From Sapria himalayana (taxonomy: Eukaryota > Streptophyta > Magnoliopsida > Malpighiales > Rafflesiaceae), in assembly GCA_029783825.1 (NCBI GenBank), contig JAREIK010012081.1, positions 27,506 to 91,505 on the forward strand: DNA of 64,000 bases, given 5' to 3'. Below are positions 1 to 13,830 of this stretch, piece after piece (positions within the stretch are counted from its first letter, which is position 1; each line of letters opens with the position of its first letter). Under the pieces are notes generated by a model that did no database searches, was not told the DNA's origin, and saw only the letters and a program-made list of their open reading frames with translations. The translations under genes were made by a program, and so were the position numbers.

Positions 1-277
1 CTTTAGATTGGGAAAGTTTCCATCATTATATCCATTTAGCGACGGAAACTCGCATTTAGCTTACTAATTTTGATAGAAAAATTATTATTTTAGATAGTGA
101 TATTTTTGTCGCAAAAAACTTTTAGCAAGGGACTCTTTCCCTCGATAATTTTGAGCGAGGAGCACTTTAGATTAGGAAAGTTTCGATCATTAATCCCTCG
201 CTATATCGCATTTAGCAATGGGAAACCCCTATTTAGGTTGGGAATTGTCCAAAGCTATATGAGATTTTTTCGAAGTA
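1..277. mobile_element. End of a CACTA (En/Spm-like) transposon, cut by the window edge
   Basis: Read on the minus strand from 277 inward, this begins TACTTCGAAAAAATC followed by ATATAGCT. The start of the complete CACTA at 15325 reads TACTACAATAAAAATC then ATATAGCT. The two stay alignable over the whole segment: the block around 1-45 (minus strand) matches 15557-15601 at the same distance from the terminus (about 232 bp in both), and the CCTAATCTAAA word near 160-180 matches one near 15440. This is therefore the equivalent end of a second copy of the same family, inverted. The TATC array begins directly outside it. The other end and the target duplication lie off the window. Confidence 0.72.
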
Positions 278-282
278 TCTGT

Positions 283-1994
283 TTATCTTTCTATTGATTT
301 ATTTGTCTATCTGTCTATCTATCTATCTATCTAACTATGTTTATTTATCTATCTATCTTTCTTTCTTTCTTCCTATGAATCTATCTATCTACCTATCGAT
401 TTTTCTATCTGTATGTCTATATTTCTATCTATCTATCTGTCAATATGTCTATCTGTCTATTTATTTAAATAGCTATCTATTTATTTAACTATCTATCTAT
501 CTATTTATTTAACTATCTATCTATCTATTTATTTAACTATCTATCTATCTATCTATTTTTTTATTTGTCTATCTATCTATTTTTTTATTTGTCTATCTAT
601 CTATCTATCTTAATCTCTATCTATATATCTATCTATTTATCTATATGTCTATCTATTTATCTGTCTATATATATGTTTGTCTATATGTGATTCTATCTAT
701 CTGGATATGTAGCTTTCTATCTATCAATCTATCTATAAATCTATCAAAATGGCTATCTATCAATCTATATATATGTCAAAATAACTCTCTATCTGACTAA
801 CTATCTATCTATGTATCTTTTTATATATTTATACGTCTATCTTTCTATTTATCTATCTATTTATCTATGTGTCTATCTATGTATCTCTCTTTCTATCTGC
901 CTATTTGGCTATTTGGATATCTGTAAATTTATATATCTATTTGTATGTCTATCTATTTAATTTCTATCTATTTATCTATTTCTCTATCTTTCTACCTATT
1001 TGGCTATCTAGCTATCTGTCTATCTATCTATCTGCATGTATATCTATATGTCTGTCTATCTATCTGTCAATCTATCTATCTGTATATCTGTCTATCTATC
1101 TATCTGTCTATCTATCTATCTATCTTTGTATCTATCTATCAAATATATTTGGCTATCTATATATTTGTATATCTTTATATCTATCTATCTATCTATCTAT
1201 CTGTTGAACTATATATCTATTTAACTATCTATCTGTATATCTATCTATCTATATGTCTATCTGTCTAACTACATATCTATCTAATCTATATATATGTCTA
1301 TCAGTCTATCTATTTATTTGTCTATCTATCTATCTATCTCTTTTTCTTTATATGTGTCTATATGCCTATCTATCTTTCTGTCTATCTATCTGTCAATCTG
1401 TATATCTAACTATATGTCTATCTATCTATCTATCTATTTGTCTATCTCTCTATTAGTCTATCTGTGTATTTGTCTATCTATATATCTTTCTATTTATCTA
1501 TCTATCTGTCTATATGTCTATCTATCTATCTATTTATCTTTCTATTTATCTGTCTATATGTTTATCTATGTATCTATCTATCTTTCTATCTTTTATATGT
1601 CAATCTATCTATCTATATGCCTATATATCTATATGTCTATCTATCTATCTATCTATCTATCTATATGTCAATATGTATATATGTCTATCTATCTGTGTAT
1701 ATGTCTATCTATCTATCTATCTATATGTCTATCTGTATATCTGTCTATCTACCTATATGTCTATCAATCTAACTGTCTATGTGTATACATGTCTATCCGT
1801 CATTTCTCTTTGTGTCTATATTTATATGTATCTATCTGTCTATCTGTCTATCTATCTATCTATCTGTCCATCTATCTGTCTATCTGTCTATCTATCTATA
1901 TCTATATCTTTCTATTTATCTACCTATCTATTTATATATCTATCTGTCTATGTGTCTATTTATATATATGTCCATATATATATATATATATATA

Positions 1995-2025
<31 letters not shown>

Positions 2026-3154
2026 TTGTTTATCTATCTATCTATCTATGTAACTTTCTGTCTATCTGTCTAACTATCTATCCGTCTATCTATATATCGA
2101 TTTATCTATCTATCTATCTGTTTGTTTGTCCATCCGTTTATATGTCTATATGTCTATCTATCTATTTGTGTATCTATCTATTTGTCTATTTTTCTATCTA
2201 TCTATTTATCTGTTTATTTGTCTATATATTTATCTATCTATATGTTTTTCTGTCTATCTGTCTATCTATCTATCTTTCTATCTGTCTATCTATCTATATG
2301 TCTATCTATCTAAGTGTCTATCTATCTATTTGTCTATCAGACTATCTATATAATTGTCTATTTGTCTATCTATCTATCTATTTGGCGATATGTCTATATG
2401 TGTGTCTGACTATCTCTATATTTGTCTAACTAATAATATACCTATATATCTCTCAGTATATCTATCTAACTATATATCTATCTATCTATCTATCAGAATA
2501 TATATCTATCAGCTTGTCTATCTATCTATCTGTCTATCTGACAATCTGACTATCTATCTTTCTGTGTATCTATCTATCTATTTATCTGTATAGATATCTA
2601 TCTGTCTATATGTTTATCTACCAATTTATTTCTTTATCTATCTATCTATCTATTTGTCTATCTATCTATCTATTTATATGTCTATTTCAATATCTATCTA
2701 TCTATCAGACTATCTATCTATCTATATATCTATTTGTTTGTCTATATGTCTATCTATATATCGATCTATTTGTCTATCTGTCTATCTGTTTATCTATCTA
2801 TCTATCTATCTATCTGTTTATCTTGCTATCTATCTATCAATCTATTTATCTATCCGCCTATATGACTATTTATTTATCTATATATATTTCTATCTATCTA
2901 TTAGTCTCTATTTTTATCTAACTAAGTATCTATCAGTCTATCTATTTATCTTGCTATCTATCTATCTATCTATTTATTTGTCTGTCTATATAACTATTTA
3001 TTTATCTATATATCTTTCTATCTATCTATTTTTCTCTATTTCTATCTGATTAAGTATCTATCAGTCTATCTGTCTATCTATAATCTATATATATGTCTAT
3101 CTATCTATGTATATGTCTATATGACTATTGGTCTAATTAACTATCTATCTATCT

Positions 3155-3188
<34 letters not shown>

Positions 3189-5404
3189 ATCTATCTATCT
3201 ATCTATCTATATATCTATTTATTTACATATTTATCTATTTGTCTATCTATATATCTATCTCTTTATCTATCTCCCTATCAAGCTATCTAGATATTTGTCT
3301 ATCGATCTATCTTTTTATCTATATATCTATCTATCTATTTATTAATCTTTCAATATATCTATTTCTCTATATTTCTATCAAACTTGCTATCTGGATATCT
3401 ATCAATCTATCTATCTATTATATATCTATCTATCTATTAATAGGTATATTAATCTATCTGTCTATCTGTCATACTATTTATCTATCTTTCTATCTATCTA
3501 ACTATCAATATATTTCTATGTCTATATGTGTATCTGTCTATCTATCTATCTATATATCTATCTGTCTATCTGCATATATTTCTATCTATCTGTCTATCTA
3601 TCTGTCTGTCTTTCTGTCTATCTGTCTATTTATCCATCTGTCTATCTTACTATCTATCTATCTTTCTTTCTTTCTATCTATCTCTATTTCTATCTATCTG
3701 TGCATTTGTCTATTTGTCTATCTATCTATCTGTCTGTCAATCTATCTTTCTATCTATCTAGCTATCTACCTATCTATGTATCTATCAATCTGTCAATCTA
3801 TCTTTCTGTCTATATATATATATTTATTTATTTATTTATTTATATATTTATAAAATTTATTTTTTTATATTTGCATATATATCTGTCTATCTATATGTCT
3901 ATCTGTGTATCTATCTTTCTGTATATCTATCTATTTGTCTCTCTATCTATCTAACTATTTGTCTATCAGTCTATCTATATATCTGTAAATCTGTCTATAT
4001 GTCTATTCATCAATCTAATATCTATCTTTTTGTCTATCTATATATGAGTCTATCTTTCTATATGTCTATTTATGTACCTATCTATCTATCTGTCTATGTG
4101 TCCATCTATCTATCTATCTATCTTTTTAAATGTCTATATGTATATCTTTATATTTTTCTATCTATCTCTCTATTTATCTCTATATCTATCTATTTATCTT
4201 TCTGTCAAATTTTTTATGAGTGAATCTATTTATTTGTCTAACTATCAATCAATTTTTCTATCTATTTATGTTCTGTCAATCTGTCTCTGTGTCTATCTTT
4301 CTACATAACTATCTATATATCTGTCTATCTATCTATCTATTTTTCTATCTATAAATATGTCTATATGTTTATCTATCTATCTATGTATTTTTCTATATGA
4401 CTATGTGTCTAACTAACTATCTAGCTATATATCTATTTATCTATCTATCTTTCTATCTATCTATTTATTTATCTATCTATTTATTGGTCTATCTATCTAT
4501 CTATTTGTATATCAATCTATCTATCTATCTATTTATCTATATGCATATCTTGCAATCTAGGTATCTATCTATATATCTATCTATATATCTATCTATCTAT
4601 CTTTTTTCTATCTATTTATCTATCTATATGTCTATGTTTATCTGTCAGTCTATCTGTCTATATATATCTATCTATGTGTCTATATATCTATCTAACTATA
4701 TGTATATCTTTCAATTTGTGTATCTATCCATATGGATATCTGGCTATCAGAAAATTTTTCTATCTGGCTATTTGTATTTTAGTTTATCTATCTATCTATC
4801 TTTTTGTCTAAATGTCTATTTGTTTATCTATATATCCTTCTATATATTTATCTATCTATATATCTCTCTATCTATCAACATATCAATCAATCAATATATC
4901 TACCTATCTGTCAAACTACCTATCCTTTATATATCTATATGTATATCTATTAATCTGCCTATTTATCTATCTATCTATATGTATATCTATCTATTTGTCT
5001 ATCTGTCTATTATCTATCTATCTATTTGTCTATATGTCTATTAATCTACCTATCTATCTATATATCAGGCTTTCTATCTATCTATCAATAAATCTTTCTT
5101 TCTTTCTATTTATCTGTCTATCTGTCTATATCTCTATCTACCTATATGTCTATCTGTCTACATGTTTATGCATCTAATTGTCTATCTATCTATTTATCTA
5201 TTTGTCCATCAATGTATCTATCTATATGTCTGTCTGCCTATCTATATATCTATCTATCTATCTGTCTGTCTGTCTATCTATATATCTACCTATCTATCTG
5301 TCTGTCTGTCTATCTATCTGTCTGTCTGTCTATCTATCTGTCTATCTATTTATCTGATTATCTGTCTATCTATCTATCTGTCTATCTATCTATCTATATA
5401 TCTA

Positions 5405-5435
<31 letters not shown>

Positions 5436-5533
5436 TTGTCTATCTGTATATCTCTCTATCTGTATATCTATCTATCTATCTGTCTGTCTATCAATCTATT
5501 TGCCTATCTGTCTATATATATATATATATATAT

Positions 5534-5576
<43 letters not shown>

Positions 5577-8415
5577 TCTATCTATCTATCCGTCTATCTA
5601 TCTATTTATCTATATCTCTGTCTATTTGAATATCTATCTATTTATCTAATTGTTGATCTGTCTATCTGTATATCTATATATATGACAATCAATCTATATG
5701 TCTTGTGTCTATCTACATATCCATCTATCTGACTATCTATCGATATATCTATTCGAATTGTGGATATATATCTATGTGTCTATCTATCTATCTTTTGATA
5801 TGTCTTCTATCTATCTGTCTATTAATCTATATGTCTATCTGTCTATTTGTTTATATGTATATCTAGCTATCTACCTATTTGACTATCTGTCTATCAGTCT
5901 ATCTTTCTATCTTTCTCTTTCTCTATCAGTCTATATGTCAATATGTATATCTAAGAATCTATCTATTGATCTATCTAGCTATCTATTTGTCTATTTAAAT
6001 ATCTATCAATGTATCTATGTGTCTATCAATTTATATGTCTATCTATCTATATGTCTATCTATCTATTTTTCTACATGTGTATTTTGATTATCTATGTATC
6101 TTTCCATATTTTTATCAGTCTATCTGTCTATTTTCTATATATCTATTAGTCCATATGTTAATCAGTCTATCTATCTATCACTCTATATGTCTATACGTCA
6201 TTATCTAAATCAATCTATCTATCTATATATCTATCTATATATCTTTCTATCTGTCTGTTTGTCTATCTATTTATCTATCAGTTATTTTCAATCTATATGT
6301 CTATCTATCTATGTGTCTTTCTATCTATCTGTCTATCTATCTATTTATGTATTTGTGTATCTATCTATCTATCTGCTTGTCTATCTGCCTATCTATTTAT
6401 CTATCTATATGTCTATTTGTCTATATGACTATCTATATATCTATCTTTCTATATATGTATATGTTTATATGTCTATATGTCTATATGTCTATCTGGCTAT
6501 ATGTCTATCTATCTATTTGTCTATCTGGCTATCTATCAATCTTGCTATCTCTATCTATATATATATGTCTATCATTCTATCTATCAATGTATCGATCTAT
6601 TTGTCTATCTATTTGTGTTTCTGTCTATATAGTCTATTTATCTATCGGTTTATGTGTCTATATGTCTATCTGTCTATTTATCTATTTGTCTATTTATTAA
6701 TTCATTTTTCTATTTATTATCTACTTATTTTATGTATATCTAACTATCTATCTATCTATTTATCTATCTATTTATCTATATTTCTATCTTTCTATATCTT
6801 TAAATATCTATCTCTCTCTATGTATATCCGCTATCTGCCATTCTATCTATCTATATATATATCTAACTACCTTTCTGTATGTCTATGTATATGTGTGTCT
6901 TTCTATCTTTCTGTGTGTCTATTTATTTATCTGTCTATCTATGTATCTGTGTGTATTCTTGTCTATCTATGTGTCTATGGGTTTGTATGTCTATGTGTAT
7001 GTGTGTCTGTATTTCTATATGTCTATCTATTTATGTATCTGTCTTTCTGTCTATCTGTTTATGTATCTGTCTTTCTATCTTTCTATCTATCTATAAATCT
7101 ATATTTCTGTCTATTAGTGTATATGTTTTTCTAACTATCTGTCTATCTATCTTTCAATTCATCTTTTATCTTTCTACCTATCTATCTATGTGTCTTTATG
7201 TCGATCTGTCTATCTGTCTCTATTTATATAATGCTATTTGTCTATACTTCTTTATATCTATTTGTCATTCTATCAATCAATCTATCTATATGTGTATCTA
7301 TCTATCTGTCTATCTGTCTATGTGTCTATCTATCTATGTGTCTATCTATCTCTTTGTCTGTCTATTTATCTATCTATCTATATATTTATCAATCTATATA
7401 TTTATCCATCTTTCTATCTCTCTGTCTATTTGTCCTTTTGTATTTGTTTGTCGGTCAGCATATCAAACTTTCTATCAATCTATTTGTCTGTCTGTTTGTA
7501 TATCTATCTAGCTATCTGTCTATTTGTATATCTATTTGGCTGTCTGTCTGTTTGTATAGATAAATGCATGTTATTTTGTCTATTAATTTGTTTGTCTGTC
7601 TATATATTTATCTACCTATCTATCTATCTATATGTTTGTTTTTCTGTCTGTATGTCTGATTGTCTATCTATATATTTATCTATATATCTATCTATTTATC
7701 TGTCTATCTATTAAACTATTTATCTATCTATATCTATCGGTCAATCTGTCTATCTAACTATCTGTCTATTTATTTATATGTTTATCTATCTATCTATCTA
7801 ACAATTTGTCTAATTATCTATCTATTTATCTATCTATCTGTGTAGCTATCTATTTTTTATTAGTTTATGTTTTTATATATCTACTTGTCTATCTACCTAA
7901 CAATCTATCTGTATATTTGTCTATCTATCTATCTATCTATCTGTCTATCTCTATAAATATCTATATGTTCGTGTCTATCCTCTATCTACATATCTATCTA
8001 CCATTTAAATATTTATCTTTCTATCTACATGTCTATCTATTTGCCTATCTATCTATCAAAATATCTATTTATATATCAATCCATATATATATATATATAT
8101 ATATCTCTGTCTATCAATCTATCTATTATCTATCTATCTAACTGTTATATATCTATACATCTATTGGTCGATCAATCGATCAATTTATATATCTATTATT
8201 TACCAATCTAATTATCTACTAATCTATCTATCAATCTATCTTTCTATCTATTTGTCTGTCAATCTGTGTGTCGATTTGTCTATCTATCTATCTATCTATT
8301 TATCTATGTGTCTATCTGTCTATCTATATTTCATTGTATCTACCTATATGTATGACGATCTATCTGTGTGTCTATGTGTATGTGTGTTTGTTTGTATCTA
8401 TGTATGTTTGTCTAT
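283..8415 (+). repeat. Degenerate TATC tetranucleotide array, polarity +
   Basis: About 8.1 kb of CTAT/CTGT/ATTT-type tetranucleotide steps, TATC on the plus strand. Single-base variants of TATC (TGTC, TTTC, TATT, AATC) and small indels are scattered throughout, so it is an old array. All frames of the TATC strand lack stop codons over long distances and spell Tyr-Leu-Ser-Ile, while the complementary strand is full of TAG. Embedded pure tracts include TC, TA and TATT runs at 5408-5577. No gene is visible inside. Confidence 0.95.
5408..5577. repeat. Pure microsatellite cluster (TC)n, (TA)n, (TATT)n
   Basis: Within the degenerate array are three pure tracts: a TC dinucleotide run at 5408-5436, a TA run at about 5513-5532, and an uninterrupted TATT/ATTT run at about 5531-5577. 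Their purity contrasts with the mutated surroundings and suggests recent slippage. Confidence 0.9.
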
Positions 8416-9950
8416 AGAAAGACAAATATACATATAGATAGACAGACAAATAGATAGATAGATAGATTAGTAGATAATTAGATAGGTAGATAGATAGATT
8501 GATTGATCGATAAATAGATAGATAGATAGATAGATAACATGTAGATAGATTGATTGATTGATATATATATATATATATATATATTGATAGATATATAGAT
8601 AGATCTTTTAATACATAGATAGGTAGACAGACAGACAAACAGATAGATAAATAAAAATTTAAAAGGTAGATAGATAGGTAGATACAGGATAGGCACAAAT
8701 ATATAGATATTTACACATATAGATAGATTGATAGATAGACAAATATACAGATAGATTGATAGATAGATATAGAAGAAGATATATAAAATGATATGCCAAT
8801 AAAATATTGATAGTTACACAAATAGATAAATAGATAAAGTGATAGATAGATAGATAGTTAGATAGACATAGATAAATAGACAGATATACAGATAGAAAAA
8901 TTCATATATAGATAGATAGACAGATTGGAATATAGATAGATAGATATATAGACGAATAGACAGATAGATAGAAAGATAGACAGATAGATAGATAAATAAA
9001 TATATATATATATATATATATAGACAGACAGATTGACAGACAAATAAATTGACATTTATATATACAGACAAATATATAGATAGATAGAGAAATAGACAAA
9101 TAGACAGATTGACAGAAATATAGATATACAAACAGACCAACAAACTGATAGATAGAAAGATAGAAATACAGACCAATAGACAAACAAAAATAGACAAATA
9201 GATAGAGAGATAGACAGATAGATAGATAGATAGACAGATAAACATATAGATAGATAGACATATATTCATATAGATAGATAGACATATAGTCATATAGATA
9301 GATAGATAGATTGATTGATTTATTGTTTGATTGATTGATAGAATGACAAATAGATATAAACAAGGATAGACAAATAGCTAGATAGAAATAGAGACATATA
9401 GACAGATAGACATAAAGACACATATATAGATATATAGATAGATAAAAGATCGATTAACAAATAGATAGACAAATAATTAGATAGAGAGATAGAATGATAG
9501 ATAGATAAATAGATTAACAGATAAACAAAAAGATAGATAGAAAGACACATAAACATATAGGCATATAAAGACACAGACACACATACACATATACTTACGG
9601 ACACATAAACACATAAACAAACAAACATACACACAAATACATAAACAAAGAGATAAACACACAGACACATGGACAGAAAGATAGACATACATATACACAG
9701 AAAGACAAACATGTAGATAGATAGCTAGTTAGATAGATTGGCACATAGTGGATAGACACGGAGAGAAAGATAATTAGAGATATAGATTGATATGCAGATA
9801 GAAAAATAGACAGATAGATATATAGATAGCCAGATAACAAGTAGATAAAAAATAGAAAAATCGATAAACAGATAGACATATAGATAGATAGACAGATAGA
9901 CATATAGACAGATAAACAGATAAAGAGATAGACTATATAGACAAAATCAT
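6620..9950. repeat. Long diverged inverted repeat centred near 8350
   Basis: The left arm (about 6620-8280) aligns, as its reverse complement, to the right arm (about 8420-9950) through words that are not simple TATC. Examples: GAATGACAAATAGATATAAA lies at 9341-9360 on plus and at 7251-7270 on minus. GACAGACAAATAGATAG is at 8441 and its complement ends at 8260. TTAGTAGATAATTAGAT lies at mirrored positions near 8215 and 8475. ACAAATATACAGATAGATTG is near 8735 and, inverted, near 7910. A TGGCAGATAGCGGA-like word at about 6825-6840 mirrors TGGCACATAGTGGA at about 9739. Mirror sums stay between about 16,570 and 16,690, so indels are few. The unpaired centre is about 8281-8419. The arms may extend further. 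Confidence 0.85.
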
Positions 9951-12900
9951 AGATAGACACATAAATAGATAGATAGATCAATAGATAGAGAGATAGATAG
10001 ATAGAAAGATAGATAGATAGACACATAGATATAGATAGAGATAGAAAGATCGACATATATACTGATAGACTGATAGAAAGATAGATAAATAGATAAATAG
10101 ACTAATAGACATATCGACATATGAACATATAGATATATTGAATGATAGATATATAGATAGACATGTAGACATATAGATAGATATATCGATTAATAATAGA
10201 CATATAGATAGATATACAAATATACAAATAGACAAATAGATATATATATATATATATATGGATAGACGAATAGACAGATAGACAGATAGCTAGATTGATA
10301 GATAGAGAAATAGACAGATAAATTGATAGATTGATAGATAGATAGATAAAAAAAAGAAAGCTACATAGATAGACTTATTGATAGATAGACTGATAGATAT
10401 ATAGACAAATAAATAGATAAACTGATAAACATATTGAAAGATAGATAGATAATCAGATACACACATAGGTAGATAGACATATTGACATTTAGACAGATAG
10501 ACAGATAGATAGATAGACATAAAGACAAAGAGAGAGATAAATAGATAGACACATAGATACATAGATAGATATACATATAAACAAATAGACAGATAGACCG
10601 ATAGATAGATTGATAGATATAATGACATATAGACTGATAGACAAAGAGATAGATTGATAGATAGACTGATATACAGATAGACTAATAGGTAGATATCTAG
10701 ATATACATATAGACAGATAGATAGATAGATGATTAGATAGATAAATAGATGATAGATTGAAAGAAAGAAAGAAAGATAGATAGATAAACATATAGTTAGA
10801 ACATAAATAGACAAATCGATAGCTAGTCAGATAGACAGATAGATATATAGACAGATAGACTGATATACACAAAGATAGATAGTTAGATATAAAGATAGAT
10901 AGATAGAAAGATAAAAAGATAGACAGATTGACATATAGACATATAGACATATAGAAAAATAGATAAATAGATAGATATAGAGATAAATAGATAGACATAT
11001 ACACAAATATATTGATAGACATATATATAGATATAAAAATATACATATAGATAGATAAACAGATAGATAGATAGATAGACTGATAGATAGATAGATATAT
11101 TGACAAATTTACATAAAGACATACACATATAGACTGATAGATAGATAGATTGATAGACAAATAGACAAATAGTCATTTAGATAGAAAGACTGATATATAG
11201 ATAGATAGATAGATAGATAGGTAGGTAGATAATTAGATATACACTCACATAGTTAGATGGATAGATAGATAGATAGAAATAAAGACTAATAGACTGATAA
11301 AAAGAATGACAGATAGAAAAATAGATAGATAGACAGATAGCATATAGTATGAAGATAGATAGATAGAAAGACATATCCATAGATAGATAGATAGATAGAT
11401 TTAGACATAGATAGATAGGTAGGTAGGTAGGTAGCAAGATATATAGAAAGGCATATAGACATATAGATAGATTGATAGATAGATAGATAGATAGTGAGAT
11501 AGATATATAAATAGACAGGTAGATAAAAAGAGAGATCGACATATAGAAAGATAGACATATAGATAGATAAATAGACAGACACATAGATAGTTTGATAGAC
11601 AGATATATAGATAGATAGATAGATACATATATAGATAGAGAGATAGATAGACAGGTAGTCAGATAGATAGATAGACAGATAGCTAGATACATAGATAGAA
11701 ATATAGATAGATAGATAGTTAGACAGATAGAAAGATAGATAGATGACAAATATATAAAAAGACAGAAAAATAGAGAGATAGATTGATTGATAGATAGTTA
11801 GATAGATTTATAGATAGATAGATAGACCGATAGAAAGATATAGTGATAGTTAGATAGATAGATAGATAAATAGTCAAATAGATTGATACATATATAGATT
11901 AAAAGATAGACAGATAGATAGATAGATAGATAGGCAGAAGATAGATAGACATAAGATGGATAGACAAATAGACAAAAAGACAAATAGTAGATAGATAGAC
12001 AGATAGATATACATATAGAAAGATAGACAAATAAACTGATAGACTGATATACATATAGACAGATAGAGAAATAGATAGAACACATATAGAAATATAGATA
12101 GATAGACAGATTGATAGAAGAAAGATAGACTCATATACATATAGTAAGATAGAGAAATAGACAAAAAGACAGATAGACAGATAGATAGAAAGAAAGATAG
12201 ATAGATAGATAGACTTATAAAAGATAGATAGATAGATAGTCAGAATGTTAAAAAGTCATTTATAAAGATATATAGAAAGACCGATAGATATATAGATATA
12301 TAGACAGATAGATAAATAGATAGACTAATAAATATATAGATAGATAGATAAATAAATAGATAGATAGATAGATAGATAGAAAAATTATTAAATCGACAGA
12401 TAGACAGATAGCTAGATAAATAGATAGATTGATAAATAGACAGATAGACTGTTAGACAGATAGATAGATAAATAAAGAGATATATAGTTAGATAGATATA
12501 TAAATAGATATATAGATAGATAGAAAGATAGATAGATTTACAGATACATAAATAGAGAGATAAAAAAATAGAGATATGGAAAAATAGACAAACAAAATTC
12601 ATAGACAAATAGATAGATAGAAAGATAAATAGACAAACAGACACACTGACAGATAGAAAGATATACATGTAGATAGACAGAGAGAAAGAAAGAAAGATAC
12701 ATAGATAGATAAACATATAAAGGAAACTCATAGATAGATAGACATTTAGAGAGATAGAAAGATAGACATAAACACAAATAGATAGATAGATAGATAGTCA
12801 GATAGATAGAAAGAGAAATAGTTAAATAGAAAGATATATAGATATATAGATAGATAGACATATATATATATATAGATACATATTAACAGAATGACAGATT

Positions 12901-13202
12901 GAAAAATAGACATATAGAAATATAGACTAATAAACAAAATGGCAATAGACAGATATACAGATACACACATATATTGATCTATAGAAAGATAGATATATAG
13001 ACAGATAGATAGAAGATAGATAAAATCATAGACAGATAGAATACATATATATAGATAGATAGAAAAATATATAGATAGATAGATAGACTGATAGACTGAT
13101 AGACTGATAAATAGATAGATTTATAGACATATATAGAGAAAGATAGATAGACATAGATAGATTGATATATAAACATATAGACAGAAGATAGAAAGATAGA
13201 AA

Positions 13203-13205
<3 letters not shown>

Positions 13206-13244
<39 letters not shown>
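13206..13244. repeat. (AT)n microsatellite
   Basis: An uninterrupted run of about 39 bp of alternating A and T inside the GATA array, just upstream of the higher-order repeat anchors at 13281-13810. Confidence 0.95.
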
Positions 13245-13247
<3 letters not shown>

Positions 13248-13269
13248 TGATACACAGATACAGATATAC

Positions 13270-13830
13270 AGATAGGTAGATAGCCAGATATTCAGATAGA
13301 TAGATAGGTAGATAGACATATAGACAATTAGACATATAGATAGATAAATAGATAGACACAACACAAATTGAAAGATAGACACATAGACAGATAGACATAA
13401 GTCAAATAGAAAGATAGCTAGATAGTCAGATAGATATATAGAATGATAGAAAATAGATAGATAGGTAGATAGATAAGTAGATAGAATGATAGAAATATAA
13501 ACAAATTGATATATAGACATTAATACAAATAGATAGATTAACAGATAGATAGATAGACAAATAGACACATAGACAGATAGACTGATATAAAGATAGTGAT
13601 AGATATATAGATATATATATATATATATATAGATAAATAGATAGATAGTTAGAAATATATATATATACACACACACACACATAGTTAGATAGATATATAG
13701 ATAGATAAATAGATAGACAAACAGATAGAATGACAGCCATATAGACAAAAGATAAATATACAGATAGACAAACAAAAAGGAAGCTAATCATTAGAGAGAT
13801 ACACATCTAGACATATACACAAATAGAGAG
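13270..13830. repeat. Higher-order repeat anchor block, isolated copy
   Basis: Three anchor words occur in fixed order: TAGCCAGATA (13281), AAGTCAAATAGAAAGATAG (13399) and TAATCATTAGAGAGATA (about 13785). The same series appears at 25103/25204/25561, 26111/26220/26568 and 28065/28206/28464. After the third word the copies at 13.8 and 25.6 kb continue alike: ACATATACA..AAATAG, then GAAAGATAGTTAGA, then GATTGATTGATTGA. This links the array left of the CACTA element to the array right of it. Confidence 0.7.

Noticed and set aside
1294..2073. Long open frames encoding Tyr-Leu-Ser-Ile repeats throughout the arrays (longest about 454 codons at 56830-58194 on minus)
   Set aside because: TATC repeats contain no stop in any frame of that strand, while GATA contains TAG. 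The frames follow array polarity exactly, have no start context, no conserved length and no domain.
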